From Hymenobacter siberiensis (GTDB taxonomy: Bacteria > Bacteroidota > Bacteroidia > Cytophagales > Hymenobacteraceae): 64,000 nt of DNA. Below, in pieces: positions 40,470 through 49,539 of this stretch; within the stretch, counting starts at the first letter, position 1, and the number at the start of each line of letters is the position of its first letter. The notes beneath the pieces are model-generated. The model worked only from the letters and a program-made list of their open reading frames with translations, had not been told where the DNA came from and did no database searches. Made by a program: the position numbers and the translations under genes. The stretch is taken from the NCBI RefSeq assembly GCF_018967845.1, contig NZ_JAHLZZ010000001.1:2790001-2854000 (forward strand), in the 5' to 3' direction.

Positions 40470-41879
40470 CTAAATCGCCGTGTTCGGGTCGAACTGCTCC
40501 AGGTAATCGGCCACCTTGCGCACAAACATGCCGCCGAGCGAACCGTCCACCACGCGGTGGTCGTAGCTGTGGCTCAGGAACATGAAGTGGCGGATACCGA
40601 TGAGGTCGCCCTGCGGCGTCTCAATCACGGCCGGCTTCTTCTTGATGGCGCCCACTGCCATAATGGCCACCTGCGGCTGCATGATGATGGGCGTGCCCAT
40701 CACGTTGCCAAACGAGCCCACGTTGCTGAGCGTGTAAGTGCCGCCTTCGAGGTCGGCGGGCGTCAGCTTGTTGATGCGGGCACGAGCGGCCAGGTCGTTC
40801 AGCTTTTTGCTCAGGCCATTAAGGTTGAGCTGGTCGGCGTTGTGAATAACCGGTACAATCAGGTTGCCACTGGGCAGGGCCACGGCTACGCCAATGTTGA
40901 TGTCGCGCTTCTTGATGATGTAGTCGCCATCAATCGACACGTTAATCAGCGGGAAATCCTGGATGGCGCGGGCCACAGCTTGGATAAAGATAGGCGTGAA
41001 CGTCAGGTTTTCGCCCTCGCGCTTCTTGTAGGCGTCCTTGTGCTTGTTGCGCCAGTTCACAACATTGGTCACGTCGGCCTCCACGAAGCTGGTGACGTGG
41101 GGCGAAATGCGCACCGAATCCACCATGCGCTGCGCAATCATCTTGCGCATACGGTCCATTTCAATCAGCTCCTGGCCACCGCTCACGCTGGGCACCGGCT
41201 TAACGCTGGGCACCGGCTTAACGCTGGCCGAGGGTGCCGAAGCAACCGGGGCCGGCGCTGGGGTTGCCGGGGCTACTTGCGGCTGCGGAGCTACGGCCGG
41301 AGCCTGCACCGAAGTATTAGCAGCGGCCGTTCCGGTCAGTGAAGGCTTGCCGGCGGCCACGTAATCGAGAATATCCTTCTTAGTCACGCGGTTCTCTTTG
41401 CCGGTGCCGGGCAGATACTCCAGGTCCGTCATGCTCACGCCTTCTTCGCGGGCAATGCTCAGGACCAACGGCGAAAGGAAGCGGCCGGGCTGGTGTTCGG
41501 CGCTGGCGGCAGTCTGGGCAGCCTGCGGGTCGTGCGGCTCGGGCAGATATGGCACGGCGCTGCCGTTGCTTGAAGGAGCAGGAGCAGCCTGCGGAGCGGC
41601 CGGGGTACTGACTGGGGCAGCGGCACCCGCAGCGGCGGCATCGGTTTCCATCACGGCGATGGGCGCGCCTACGGCCACAACCTGGCCTTCCTGCACCAGA
41701 ATCTCCGTCAGCACACCGGCGTAGATGGCGGGTACTTCGGTATCAACCTTGTCGGTGGCTACTTCCAGCACTGATTCGTCCTGCTCAATGGAGTCGCCAA
41801 CTTGTTTGAGCCACTTCAGGACGGTGCCTTCCATGATGCTTTCGCCCATCTTGGGCATCGTCATTTCCACTCGTGCCAT
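40470..41879 (-). CDS. 2-oxo acid dehydrogenase E2 (dihydrolipoamide acyltransferase)
   Basis: 469 residues from the ATG at 41879. Lipoyl domain with the modified Lys in EVATDKVDTEVP near residue 43, Ala/Pro-rich linker, peripheral E1/E3-binding domain (RFLSPLVLSIAREEGVSMTDLEYLPGTGKENRVTKKDI), a second linker with an exact 18-base duplication (SVKPVP twice), and the catalytic acyltransferase domain ending SHSYDHRVVDGSLGG. Branched-chain or pyruvate specificity cannot be told by eye. No E1 or E3 gene adjoins. Confidence 0.92.
   Translation of the reverse strand: MARVEMTMPKMGESIMEGTVLKWLKQVGDSIEQDESVLEVATDKVDTEVPAIYAGVLTEILVQEGQVVAVGAPIAVMETDAAAAGAAAPVSTPAAPQAAPAPSSNGSAVPYLPEPHDPQAAQTAASAEHQPGRFLSPLVLSIAREEGVSMTDLEYLPGTGKENRVTKKDILDYVAAGKPSLTGTAAANTSVQAPAVAPQPQVAPATPAPAPVASAPSASVKPVPSVKPVPSVSGGQELIEMDRMRKMIAQRMVDSVRISPHVTSFVEADVTNVVNWRNKHKDAYKKREGENLTFTPIFIQAVARAIQDFPLINVSIDGDYIIKKRDINIGVAVALPSGNLIVPVIHNADQLNLNGLSKKLNDLAARARINKLTPADLEGGTYTLSNVGSFGNVMGTPIIMQPQVAIMAVGAIKKKPAVIETPQGDLIGIRHFMFLSHSYDHRVVDGSLGGMFVRKVADYLEQFDPNTAI
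41185..41227. repeat. 18-bp tandem duplication in the E2 linker
   Basis: ACGCTGGGCACCGGCTTA occurs twice in exact tandem with the start of a third unit, encoding SVKPVP repeated in the flexible linker. Confidence 0.8.
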
Positions 41880-41933
41880 AGGTAAGGAGGGATATTTTGG
41901 GGTAAGTGAGGGTGGGGTGGGATTTTCGTGCCG

Positions 41934-41941
41934 CAAAGGTA
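41934..41941 (-). promoter_or_regulatory. -7 box for the E2 gene
   Basis: TACCTTTG on the minus strand, about 55 bases before the E2 ATG. Confidence 0.5.
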
Positions 41942-42049
41942 GCCAGAAAGCCGAACGCCCCCGCTGCACGGGCGCGTTAAGGGTGTCGGATAATGGCTTT
42001 TAACGCTGCTAACACCTTCGGAACAAACCCGAAACGACCATCAACTGTA

Positions 42050-42436
42050 TCACCTGACCATGAATTTAAAGGTGTAATACCCAACTGCCCCGCCCGGTTT
42101 TGTCCCAATATGCTCGAACCGGCACCGCAGCAACACCTGCCGGCAAAGCGCTTCCTGCCTGGCCGAAACCGTGCTGCTGACCGGGAGCACCGATTCAATT
42201 ACGCCCTCGCTATCAATCACAATCTTAAAGCGCACCTCCCCCGAATTATCATCCACTGCGTCCACAACCGGCCGGGTTATAAACCGCCAGCCCGTCGTGT
42301 CGAGCGCTATACCAGTCCTTGCCGGCCTTAGATGAAACGATTGTGCCGAGCCAAGTTCCGGCTTCGGGGATGCTTGCGCGAGTGCGCTTCCGAAAGGAAA
42401 AACGGCCAGAAAGTTTAATAGAAAAATGACACGCAT
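42050..42436 (-). CDS. Secreted TonB-C-like protein, hypothetical
   Basis: 128 residues from the ATG at 42436. Signal peptide (MRVIFLLNFLAVFPFGSALAQ), then a region with the TonB C-terminal pattern (SGEVRFKIVIDSEGVIESVLPVSSTVSARQEALCRQVLLRCRFE). Like the protein at 6441, it lacks a membrane anchor and Pro-rich span. The in-frame extension upstream to 42604 has no signal-like start and is rejected. Confidence 0.65.
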   Translation of the reverse strand: MRVIFLLNFLAVFPFGSALAQASPKPELGSAQSFHLRPARTGIALDTTGWRFITRPVVDAVDDNSGEVRFKIVIDSEGVIESVLPVSSTVSARQEALCRQVLLRCRFEHIGTKPGGAVGYYTFKFMVR

Positions 42437-42613
42437 TAAAGTGGCGCAAGTGAGAGGGAAGTCTTCTGGACTGTTCCGAACCAAAGCAGGGCAAGTAGCA
42501 GCAGCCAGCAGTCCGCCGGTAAAATCAGTAAAACGCATCAGGGTAGAAAGCAAAAGTGGCCACAATTCCCGTTCAGGACTCGTGGCCACCGTAGCAGGTT
42601 GCATGGGCGGGGC

Positions 42614-42973
42614 TTATTCCACCGTGATTTCCGGCAGTCCTTCTTCCGTCAAATCCCCGCCCGTTTCCGCCGCGTTCTTCTCAAACTTCGAGAAGCAGAT
42701 GCTGCGGTTCGACGCAAAGCGGCTGGTAGGGTCGTTGATGATGACGACGTGCTCGAACGTGCCGAATTCCTTGCCCTCGTACATCAGGGTTTTTTTGATG
42801 CCCAAACCCGGCTTATTCACCACATCCACGTAGATGTTGCGGCCCACGCCCTTCGGCCCAGGCTTGGCAAAAAGCACCGTGGTTTCGATGCTGCCGTTGC
42901 AGGAATCGGCACAGGAGGTGAGGGCGAGAGGAAGGGCCAGACAGGCTAGTATTTGCCGATAGGAATAAACCAT
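42614..42973 (-). CDS. Lipoprotein, hypothetical
   Basis: 119 residues. Signal peptide with a lipobox (LALTSC, Cys ~21) followed by ADSCNGS. The mature part is beta-rich (NIYVDVVNKPGLGIKKTLMYEGKEFGTFEHVVIIND). Family not recognised. Short gap to vapC upstream on the same strand. Confidence 0.65.
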   Translation of the reverse strand: MVYSYRQILACLALPLALTSCADSCNGSIETTVLFAKPGPKGVGRNIYVDVVNKPGLGIKKTLMYEGKEFGTFEHVVIINDPTSRFASNRSICFSKFEKNAAETGGDLTEEGLPEITVE

Positions 42974-42981
42974 GCGTTAAA

Positions 42982-43353
42982 TCAGGATTGAAAAGGGTCG
43001 TAAACGGTCAGCTTGGAAATTGAAGTAAAATCGGACACGTTGCGCGTGGCCAGTGTCAAATCAAATTCTATAGCTGTTGCCGCAATCAACGAATCACCCA
43101 GCGACATGCGCCGTTGCTGTCGCAAGAGAATCGCCGTTTCGATGATATTGGGTGTGACGGGCAAAAGAGTAACAAGAGCAAACAGCGAATTGAAATAGAC
43201 TTCATCAGCCGCTTCCAGCTTGTGAAAGCCCAGTGTTTCAACTTTGGAAATAGCCGAAACAAAATTCTGCGTATTCAGCGCCAGCGGGCGTAGAAACTTG
43301 TGGGCTTCTATCGCCGAATAAACCAGCAGGTTGCTGTCGAGCAAGTAGGCCAT
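42982..43353 (-). CDS. vapC: Type II toxin, PIN-domain ribonuclease (VapC)
   Basis: 123 residues from the ATG at 43353. PIN-fold acidic cluster: Asp in LLDSNLLVYS near residue 6, Glu in ISKVETLGF near 38, Asp in LGDSLIAATA near 92 and Asp in NVSDFTSI. Expected to cleave RNA, often initiator tRNA or rRNA. Start overlaps the antitoxin stop (TAATG), the usual TA arrangement. Confidence 0.85.
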   Translation of the reverse strand: MAYLLDSNLLVYSAIEAHKFLRPLALNTQNFVSAISKVETLGFHKLEAADEVYFNSLFALVTLLPVTPNIIETAILLRQQRRMSLGDSLIAATAIEFDLTLATRNVSDFTSISKLTVYDPFQS

Positions 43354-43580
43354 TAGTTGCGGCCCGGCAGTGGGCGGTCGGCCCTGACTTCGCGCTGCCA
43401 CGTTACCGGGTCGGTGATGCTGACGCCGCTGCCCCCTTTCGCGACGATGCGCAAGTGGTGTTGCCGCTCCTCATCCGACATCGGAGTAACCGGTATTGTC
43501 GCACCCATGCCCAGCGCCTGGGCCAGTTGCAGCAAGCGCAGGTATTGCTGCTCATCGTCAAGCTGAATGGTGTATTTCAT
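43353..43580 (-). CDS. vapB: Antitoxin partner of VapC
   Basis: 75 residues. N-terminal strand-helix (MKYTIQLDDEQQYLRLLQLAQALGM) that may be the DNA-binding or dimer part, and a Pro/Arg-rich C-terminus (VTWQREVRADRPLPGRN) that would thread into the toxin. No database family is certain by eye; identity rests on size, overlap with the PIN toxin and layout. Expected to autoregulate the pair. Confidence 0.75.
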   Translation of the reverse strand: MKYTIQLDDEQQYLRLLQLAQALGMGATIPVTPMSDEERQHHLRIVAKGGSGVSITDPVTWQREVRADRPLPGRN

Positions 43581-43626
43581 AGTGGTAAGATAACATACCA
43601 GGTCAGGTTGCCGTTCGGGTGGGGCG

Positions 43627-43662
43627 CAAAAAAGGGCCAGTGAAGAAGCTGGCCCTTTTTTG
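43627..43662. terminator. Bidirectional terminator after accC
   Basis: CAAAAAAGGGCCAG and CTGGCCCTTTTTTG around GTGAAGAA-like loop sequence. On the minus strand it ends the acc transcript before vapBC. Confidence 0.88.
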
Positions 43663-43679
43663 TTAGTTAAACTGAAAGC

Positions 43680-45023
43680 TTAAATCGTCGAGAAATCGAA
43701 CGAATCCAGGAAAGCCGTCGTGAAATTTCCGGCTTTAAAGTCCTCGTTATCCATCAGCGCCAGGTGAAAGGGGATGGTCGTTTTCACGCCTTCCACCACA
43801 AACTCGCTTAGGGCGCGCTTCATTTTTACGATGCACTCCTCCCGGGTCTGAGCTACGGTAATGAGCTTGGCAATCATCGAATCGTAGTTGGGCGGGATGG
43901 TGTAGCCCGCATACACGTGCGTATCGACGCGCACGCCGTGGCCGCCGGGAATGTGCAGGGTCGTGATTTTGCCGGGAGCCGGGCGGAAATTGTTGCGTGG
44001 GTCCTCGGCGTTGATGCGGCACTCCATGGCGTGCATCTTGGGATAGTAGTTCTTACCCGAAATCGGGATGCCCGCCGCTACCTTGATTTGCTCCTTAATG
44101 AGGTCGTAGTTGATGATTTCCTCCGTCACCGGGTGTTCCACCTGAATGCGGGTGTTCATCTCCATGAAGTAGAAATCCCGGTTGGCATCCACCAGAAACT
44201 CAATCGTGCCCACGCCCTCGTAGCCAATGGCCGCCGCGCCGGTAATGGCTGCCTTACCCATTTTCTCACGCAGCGCATCCGTCATAAACGGCGAAGGAGC
44301 TTCCTCCACCAGTTTCTGGTGGCGGCGCTGGATGCTGCAGTCTCGCTCCGAAAGGTGCGCTACGTGCCCGAACTGGTCGCCCACAATCTGCACCTCAATG
44401 TGGCGGGGCTGTACCACGTACTTCTCGAGATACATGCCATCGTTGCCGAATGCCGCCTTCGATTCCGTACGCGCATCGTCCCAGGCTTTCTGGAATTCGT
44501 CGTCGCCATGAATGATGCGCATGCCGCGCCCACCGCCGCCGGCCGTGGCCTTGATGATAACGGGGTACTTGATTTTGTTCGCCAGCTTCTTGCCCTGCTC
44601 CACCGATTCGAGCAGGCCCACCGAGCCCGGTACCACCGGCACGCCGGCCTTAATCATGGTCGCTTTGGCCGTGGCCTTGTCGCCCATCTGGTTAATCATC
44701 TCGGGCGAGGCCCCGATGAACTTGATGCCATTCTCGGCGCAGATGCGCGAGAATTCCGCATTCTCCGACAGAAAGCCATAGCCGGGGTGAATGGCGTCGG
44801 CGTTGGTGATTTCGGCTGCCGCAATCAGGTTGGGCATGCTCAGGTAGGAGAGGGCCGAGGCGGGCGGGCCGATACACACGGCTTCATCGGCAAACTTTAC
44901 GTGCAGGCTTTCCTTATCGGCAGTCGAGTACACGGCCACCGTTTTGATGCCCATTTCCTTGCAGGTACGGATAATGCGCAGGGCAATTTCGCCCCGGTTA
45001 GCGATGAGTATTTTCTTGAACAT
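43680..45023 (-). CDS. accC: Acetyl-CoA carboxylase, biotin carboxylase subunit
   Basis: Carboxylates biotin on AccB with ATP and bicarbonate for malonyl-CoA synthesis. 447 residues from the ATG at 45023 ([22 protein letters not shown]). ATP-grasp motif [12 protein letters not shown] near residue 160, catalytic region [14 protein letters not shown] near 288. Distal gene of the minus-strand lipid cluster, separated from accB by a GC-rich palindrome. Confidence 0.95.
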   Translation of the reverse strand: MFKKILIANRGEIALRIIRTCKEMGIKTVAVYSTADKESLHVKFADEAVCIGPPASALSYLSMPNLIAAAEITNADAIHPGYGFLSENAEFSRICAENGIKFIGASPEMINQMGDKATAKATMIKAGVPVVPGSVGLLESVEQGKKLANKIKYPVIIKATAGGGGRGMRIIHGDDEFQKAWDDARTESKAAFGNDGMYLEKYVVQPRHIEVQIVGDQFGHVAHLSERDCSIQRRHQKLVEEAPSPFMTDALREKMGKAAITGAAAIGYEGVGTIEFLVDANRDFYFMEMNTRIQVEHPVTEEIINYDLIKEQIKVAAGIPISGKNYYPKMHAMECRINAEDPRNNFRPAPGKITTLHIPGGHGVRVDTHVYAGYTIPPNYDSMIAKLITVAQTREECIVKMKRALSEFVVEGVKTTIPFHLALMDNEDFKAGNFTTAFLDSFDFSTI

Positions 45024-45048
45024 GGGGGTGGGATGAGGTAAAAGTTCA

Positions 45049-45134
45049 GTAGGGGCGGGGCCTGTCCCCGCCCGCCGTTTGCGCCGCCACAACGGCATGG
45101 TGCAACAGCGGGCGGGGGCAAGCCCCGCCCCTAC
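45049..45134. repeat. GC-rich palindromic element (GGGCTTGCCCC family)
   Basis: GTAGGGGCGGGGCCTGTCCC pairs with GGGCAAGCCCCGCCCCTAC, extended by CGCCCGC/GCGGGCG. Same family as 20071-20158. Lies between accB and accC, inside the operon. Confidence 0.75.
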
Positions 45135-45149
45135 GAAAGTGCCAGTTAA

Positions 45150-45641
45150 CTACTCAATCAGGAACAGCGGCTGGTCGTATTCTACGGGCGTGGCATTGTC
45201 CACCAGCGCCTTCACGATGCGGCCGCTTTCCTCGGCTTCAATCTCATTAAACAGCTTCATCGCCTCAATGATGCAGATAACCTGGCCCTTCTCCACCATG
45301 TCGCCCACTTGCACGAATGCCGGCGAATCGGGGCCGTTGCTGCGGTAGAACGTGCCAATCATGGGAGCCTTCAACGGCTTGTAGTTGCCGGCGGGCGTTT
45401 CGGTAGCAGCTGCCGAGGCGGGAGCGGCGGCCGGAGCGGCTGCCGGAGCCGGGGCATGGGCCATCGGGGCGGCAATCGTCGTCATGTGCTTGGTATTGGG
45501 GTCGCGCTGCACCGAGATTTTAAATTCTTCGGTTTCGATGTTGACCTTGTTCAAACCCGATTTAGCGATAAAATCGAGCAGTTCCTGTAGTTCTTTGGCT
45601 TTCATTGCAGCGTCCTTTTCCTTTTTGGGCGAATTTGACAT
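45150..45641 (-). CDS. accB: Biotin carboxyl carrier protein of acetyl-CoA carboxylase
   Basis: 163 residues from the ATG at 45641. N-terminal helix ([31 protein letters not shown]), an Ala/Pro-rich linker (~65-90), and the biotinyl domain with the biotinylated Lys in IEAMKLFNE near residue 130. Works with AccC and the carboxyltransferase AccAD, which are not in the window. Confidence 0.95.
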   Translation of the reverse strand: MSNSPKKEKDAAMKAKELQELLDFIAKSGLNKVNIETEEFKISVQRDPNTKHMTTIAAPMAHAPAPAAAPAAAPASAAATETPAGNYKPLKAPMIGTFYRSNGPDSPAFVQVGDMVEKGQVICIIEAMKLFNEIEAEESGRIVKALVDNATPVEYDQPLFLIE

Positions 45642-45698
45642 ATGGATAGCTATTGGCCGTGCGTTGCTGGCCAACAGCCAGCAACGCACGGCTTGAGG

Positions 45699-46262
45699 TT
45701 ACTTCACGCGCTCAACGTAGCTGTAGTCGCTGGTCTTGATGCGGATTTTGGTGTCCACATCAACAAACAGCGGCACCTGGATGCGGGCCCCGGTTTCTAC
45801 CGTGGCGGGCTTCAGGGTGTTGGTGGCGGTGTCGCCACGCAGGCCGGGCTCGGTGTACGTCACCACCAGGTCAACGGTAGTGGGCAGCTCGGCCGTGAGG
45901 GGCTGCTCGGTTTCGGCGTGCATGAGGATGGTTACCTCCTGGCCTTCCTTCATGATGTCGGCGAAAGGCACCAGTCCCTCGGGCAGCACTATCTGCTCGA
46001 AGGTGGAGTTGTCCATGAAGTTATAGCCGTAGTCGTCCTTGTACAGAAACTGGTGCGGGCGCTGCTCCACGCGGGCGGTTTCCACTTTCACCCCAGCGTT
46101 GAAGGTGTTGTCGATGGTGCGACCGGTTTTGATGTTGCGCATCTTGGTGCGCACAAAGGCGGGGCCTTTGCCGGGCTTCACGTGCTGAAACTCGGTGATG
46201 ACGTGCAGCTCGTTGTTGTAATTGAGCACGAGCCCGTTGCGGAAGTCGGCGGTTGATGCCAT
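45699..46262 (-). CDS. efp: Elongation factor P
   Basis: Relieves ribosome stalling at polyproline. 187 residues, three-domain size. The modified loop is HVKPGKGPAFVRTK with Lys32 at the tip; the preceding and following residues match Lys-type EF-P, although no EpmA or other modification enzyme is visible here. Placed between fabH and accB, a common Bacteroidota order. Confidence 0.95.
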   Translation of the reverse strand: MASTADFRNGLVLNYNNELHVITEFQHVKPGKGPAFVRTKMRNIKTGRTIDNTFNAGVKVETARVEQRPHQFLYKDDYGYNFMDNSTFEQIVLPEGLVPFADIMKEGQEVTILMHAETEQPLTAELPTTVDLVVTYTEPGLRGDTATNTLKPATVETGARIQVPLFVDVDTKIRIKTSDYSYVERVK

Positions 46263-46268
46263 GGTTTT

Positions 46269-46413
46269 TAAGCTTTTAGCTGATAGTCGTTAGCTATTAG
46301 CCTTTTTGTGGGTGTTTTTGAGAGCGGTTGGGTAAAAGCCATTGGCTATTGAACAACCGGAAATCCAAATGAGGGACAAAGCTAACAGCTAATATCCATT
46401 AGCTAACAGCTAT
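46269..46413. repeat. Palindromic element, TAGCTGATAGC family
   Basis: TTTTAGCTGATAGTCGTTAG at the left and AGCTAACAGCTA units (46379-46390 and 46401-46413) at the right, imperfectly complementary. Same sequence family as the in-gene copy in valS and the copy at 55921. Between fabH and efp. Confidence 0.75.
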
Positions 46414-47420
46414 ACACTGGCTACCTTATCGCCATCATACGCCCATTTAATGTAAATGGAGCCCCAGGTGAAGCCGCCGCCGAAGGCTGCAAGAATCAGG
46501 TTGTCGCCGCGGCGCAGTTGGCTTTCGTAGTCTGACAGGCACAGCGGAATGGTGGCGTTGGTGGTGTTGCCGTAGCGGTCAATGTTGAGCATTACCTTCT
46601 CCGGCCCCACGCCCATGCGGTTGGCCGTGGCGTCGATGATGCGCTTATTGGCCTGGTGGGGTACCAGAAAAGCCACGTCGTCCTTGCTGAGGTGGTTGCG
46701 CTCCATTACCTGGGCGGCCACATCGGCCATGCTCTTCACGGCAAATTTGAATACCGTGGCACCCTCCTGGTAGATGTAGTGCTCCTTGGCATCTATCGTA
46801 GCGTGCGTTGGGGGGCGGCGGCTGCCGCCGGATTTCTGGTGCAGGTAGGCTTCGCCTGAGCCATCGGTGCGCAGCACCTGGTCGAGAATGCCGAAGCCGT
46901 CGGTGCTGGGTTCGAGCAGTACCGCAGCGGCCGCATCGCCAAACAGGATGCAGTTGGCGCGGTCGGTGTAGTCCACGATGGCCGACATCTTATCGGCTCC
47001 CACCACAATCACCTTCTTGTGCGTGCCCGCCTGAATGTATTGCGCGCCCGTGGCCAGCGCAAACAGAAAGGTCGAGCAGGCCGCATTCATATCGAAGCTG
47101 AAGGCCTTGGTGATACCCACACCGTTGGAAATAATGTTGGCAGTGGCCGGAAACAGCAGGTCGGGCGTGGTGGTAGCGCAAATCAGCAGCTCCACATCGT
47201 CGGGGTTGGTGCCGGTTTTCTCCAACAATCGCTGTACTGCCTTGATGCCCATCACGGAAGTACCCTGGTTTTCTCCCTTCAGAATGCGACGCTCGCGGAT
47301 GCCGGTGCGCGACATAATCCACTCGTCGTTGGTATCCACCAGCTTTTCAAGCTCGGCATTGGTTAGCACATAGTCGGGCACATAAGAACCCACACCAGTG
47401 ATGGCGGCAGTAATCTTCAT
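46410..47420 (-). CDS. fabH: 3-oxoacyl-ACP synthase III
   Basis: Starts fatty acid synthesis by condensing acyl-CoA with malonyl-ACP. 336 residues from the ATG at 47420. Catalytic Cys115 in NAACSTF, His in PHQANKRI, Asn in GNTTNATIP. The ATG lies five bases after a TACTTTTG box, and a strong terminator separates it from plsX, so fabH appears to head its own transcription unit. Confidence 0.95.
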   Translation of the reverse strand: MKITAAITGVGSYVPDYVLTNAELEKLVDTNDEWIMSRTGIRERRILKGENQGTSVMGIKAVQRLLEKTGTNPDDVELLICATTTPDLLFPATANIISNGVGITKAFSFDMNAACSTFLFALATGAQYIQAGTHKKVIVVGADKMSAIVDYTDRANCILFGDAAAAVLLEPSTDGFGILDQVLRTDGSGEAYLHQKSGGSRRPPTHATIDAKEHYIYQEGATVFKFAVKSMADVAAQVMERNHLSKDDVAFLVPHQANKRIIDATANRMGVGPEKVMLNIDRYGNTTNATIPLCLSDYESQLRRGDNLILAAFGGGFTWGSIYIKWAYDGDKVASV

Positions 47421-47425
47421 ACGGG

Positions 47426-47433
47426 CAAAAGTA
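47426..47433 (-). promoter_or_regulatory. -7 box for fabH
   Basis: TACTTTTG on the minus strand, five bases before the fabH ATG. Predicts a leaderless fabH message independent of plsX. Confidence 0.6.
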
Positions 47434-47515
47434 GGCGGGGCAAGCGTAAAATAGGAATGCGGGCGGCGGCGCGGCCGGGTACGGCCACCCAACGCTCCGG
47501 CAATGAGCGCCCAAG

Positions 47516-47552
47516 CATCTAAAAAAAATCCGGCCGAAGCCGGAGGTTTTTC
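47516..47552 (-). terminator. Terminator between plsX and fabH
   Basis: On the minus strand, CTCCGGC, loop TTCG, GCCGGA followed by eight T. The strong stem with tetraloop just after the plsX stop codon should end most plsX transcripts. Confidence 0.82.
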
Positions 47553-47569
47553 ACCGCCGGGAGCCGGGG

Positions 47570-48511
47570 CTAGGACTTAAAAGTAGCCTTTATTTGGTCA
47601 ACAATCCCGGAGTCGGCCATATTGAAGCCCTGCACCAGCATATTGCCGATGGCCAAAGGTGTGCTCCGCCCATGCCCGATGATGGCATTGTCATTAATAC
47701 CCAAAATAGGCGAGCCGCCCACGGCCTCGTAGTTGAATTTGTCGAAGAACGGGTCGTGAATGTGCTTTTCCTCCATCATCTCATAGATGGATTCGGCCAT
47801 TTTCAGCAGGATATTGCCCGTGAAGCCGTCGCATACCACCACGTCGGCCTTCTCGTTGAACATGTCGCGGCCTTCGATATTGCCCACAAAATGAATGTGC
47901 GGGTTGGCTTTCAGCAGCTGGTGCGCGGCCTGGGTGATGGGCGTGCCTTTGCCCTCTTCCTCACCCAGATTCACGAGGCCCACCTTGGGCTGCGCAATGC
48001 CCAGCACGTACTGCGCATAGAGCGAGCCGAGCTCGCCGAACTGCTCCAGCATTTCGGGCTTGCATTCGGCGTTGGCCCCTACATCGAGCAGAATGCCGAA
48101 TTGGCCCGTTAGTTTGGGAACGAAGTTGGCGATGGCGGGGCGAATTACGCCGGGCACGGCTTTCACCGTGAGCATGGCCCCAACCAGCATTGCGCCCGTG
48201 TTGCCCGCCGAGCAGAAGGCGTCGACTGTGCCCGCGAGAAGCATCTTGTAGCCTACGGCAATACTCGAATCTTGCTTCTGCTGGAAGGCTTTGGCGGGGT
48301 GTTCACCCATGTCGATAACCTGCGAAGCAGGAACGAACTCGAGCGCGGTGCCAGCGGGGCCGGCAGCCTGAAGCAGGGGACGCACAGCGTCTTCCTGGCC
48401 GATAAGGACAATGGTGGCCCGGCCGGCGAGTTGCTCGGCAGCCAGAAGGGCACCTGCCACGGCGGCTTGGGGGGCGAAATCGCCGCCCATTGCGTCGAGG
48501 GCTATTTTCAT
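47570..48511 (-). CDS. plsX: Phosphate acyltransferase PlsX
   Basis: Makes acyl-phosphate from acyl-ACP for phospholipid synthesis. 313 residues from the ATG at 48511 ([23 protein letters not shown]). Conserved [34 protein letters not shown] and [16 protein letters not shown]. Middle gene of DUF177-rpmF-plsX. Peripheral membrane enzyme. Confidence 0.95.
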   Translation of the reverse strand: MKIALDAMGGDFAPQAAVAGALLAAEQLAGRATIVLIGQEDAVRPLLQAAGPAGTALEFVPASQVIDMGEHPAKAFQQKQDSSIAVGYKMLLAGTVDAFCSAGNTGAMLVGAMLTVKAVPGVIRPAIANFVPKLTGQFGILLDVGANAECKPEMLEQFGELGSLYAQYVLGIAQPKVGLVNLGEEEGKGTPITQAAHQLLKANPHIHFVGNIEGRDMFNEKADVVVCDGFTGNILLKMAESIYEMMEEKHIHDPFFDKFNYEAVGGSPILGINDNAIIGHGRSTPLAIGNMLVQGFNMADSGIVDQIKATFKS

Positions 48512-48629
48512 GAAAGAGGTGTTTGGAGGGAGGTCAGCGGAAAGCAAAAGTACCAAAAATCCGGCCCCGCTGGCTTAAAAAAGGAGCGAAGCCGGACCAT
48601 GTGGTGCCGCGAAGTAACAACCAAACGCG

Positions 48630-48860
48630 CTATTCGTCGTCTTCGGCAACGTCGGCTGCGGGGGCAGCGTTGGTTTTCGTGTAGTTTTTGATGGCCAGCT
48701 GGCCGTTGTGATACAGGTCGCCGTCTACCACATACGCCTTGTGACGCAGGTGCAGTTCGCCCGTGTTGGGGCAAAGGGTCACAGCCTTAGGGGTCAGCTT
48801 GTAGTGGGTACGACGCTTGTCGCGAACGGCGGTGGAGGTGCGGCGCTTAGGATGTGCCAT
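48630..48860 (-). CDS. rpmF: Ribosomal protein L32
   Basis: 76 residues, MAHPKRRTSTAVRDKRRTHYKL, with a C-terminal acidic extension. Of the four cysteines that bind zinc in many L32 proteins, only one (LCPNTGE) is present, so it is probably a zinc-free form. Standard neighbour of DUF177 and plsX. Confidence 0.95.
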   Translation of the reverse strand: MAHPKRRTSTAVRDKRRTHYKLTPKAVTLCPNTGELHLRHKAYVVDGDLYHNGQLAIKNYTKTNAAPAADVAEDDE

Positions 48861-48928
48861 GGTTTAGTTGAAATTAGGGGATTGAAGTTGCGGTTAACGA
48901 GTGGGAAGCGACTCGGGGCACTGACGGA

Positions 48929-49462
48929 TTAATTCAGGTTGCGCAGCGCGGCCCAGCGCGGGTCGGCCGGCTCGTCGTCGTCGGGCGCATCATCGGCAGG
49001 ACGGGTGCTGAAGATGAGCTTGGTCGGCGCGTCGGGGTTTTCGTCGGCCTCGTCCTGGAAGCGCGGGTGCAGCTTCTTCATGGGCAGGGCCAGACCAATG
49101 TAGTCGTAGAGATGCTGAGCGAGGGGCAGGGTTTGGGTTTCGGGCGTGATTTGCAGCACGTTGTCGTCCAGCTCTTTGGCCTCGTCGCCGAAGCGCACCA
49201 GTAGTTGTTCCTCAATGTCCAGCGGCTGGTCGAATTCATCGAGGCTCCGGTCGCAGGCGAGCTGCACGGTGCCGGTGATGTGGAAGTTCAGCGTCATCAG
49301 CCGTTCGGTCTTGATGAGCTCCACGTCGGCGTGCAGATTGCCTTGCTCCACCAGGGGCTGGTCGAATAAGGCGAAGAATTCGGGACCCAGCTCAAATTCA
49401 AAGTGGTGCGTTTTTAGCGCCAGTCTGGCTAAGTTGAGGTCGTATTTGCTTTCTTTTTTCAC
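48929..49462 (-). CDS. DUF177 (YceD-like) protein
   Basis: 177 residues from a GTG at 49462 (KKESKYDLNLARLALKTHHFEFELG). Conserved DVELIKTERLMTLNFHITGTVQLACDRSLDEFDQPL with the family Cys, and an acidic C-terminus. YceD is implicated in 23S rRNA processing and is usually next to rpmF. A TTG at 49486 is rejected because it lies in the TACTTTTG promoter box. Confidence 0.85.
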   Translation of the reverse strand: MKKESKYDLNLARLALKTHHFEFELGPEFFALFDQPLVEQGNLHADVELIKTERLMTLNFHITGTVQLACDRSLDEFDQPLDIEEQLLVRFGDEAKELDDNVLQITPETQTLPLAQHLYDYIGLALPMKKLHPRFQDEADENPDAPTKLIFSTRPADDAPDDDEPADPRWAALRNLN

Positions 49463-49483
49463 GGTCGGCTGGATAGCAGGGGG

Positions 49484-49491
49484 CAAAAGTA
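49484..49491 (-). promoter_or_regulatory. -7 box for DUF177-rpmF-plsX
   Basis: TACTTTTG on the minus strand, 21 bases before the GTG start of the DUF177 gene; head of the ribosome/lipid transcription unit. Confidence 0.55.
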
Positions 49492-49539
49492 GTGAAAATC
49501 CGGCTTTTTGCCAAAAGTTCGGGCTATTTTCCCCGTCGT

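Noticed and set aside
43917..45041. 374-codon open frame opposite accC
   Set aside because: The accC reading has all ATP-grasp motifs; this frame is a by-product of codon bias.
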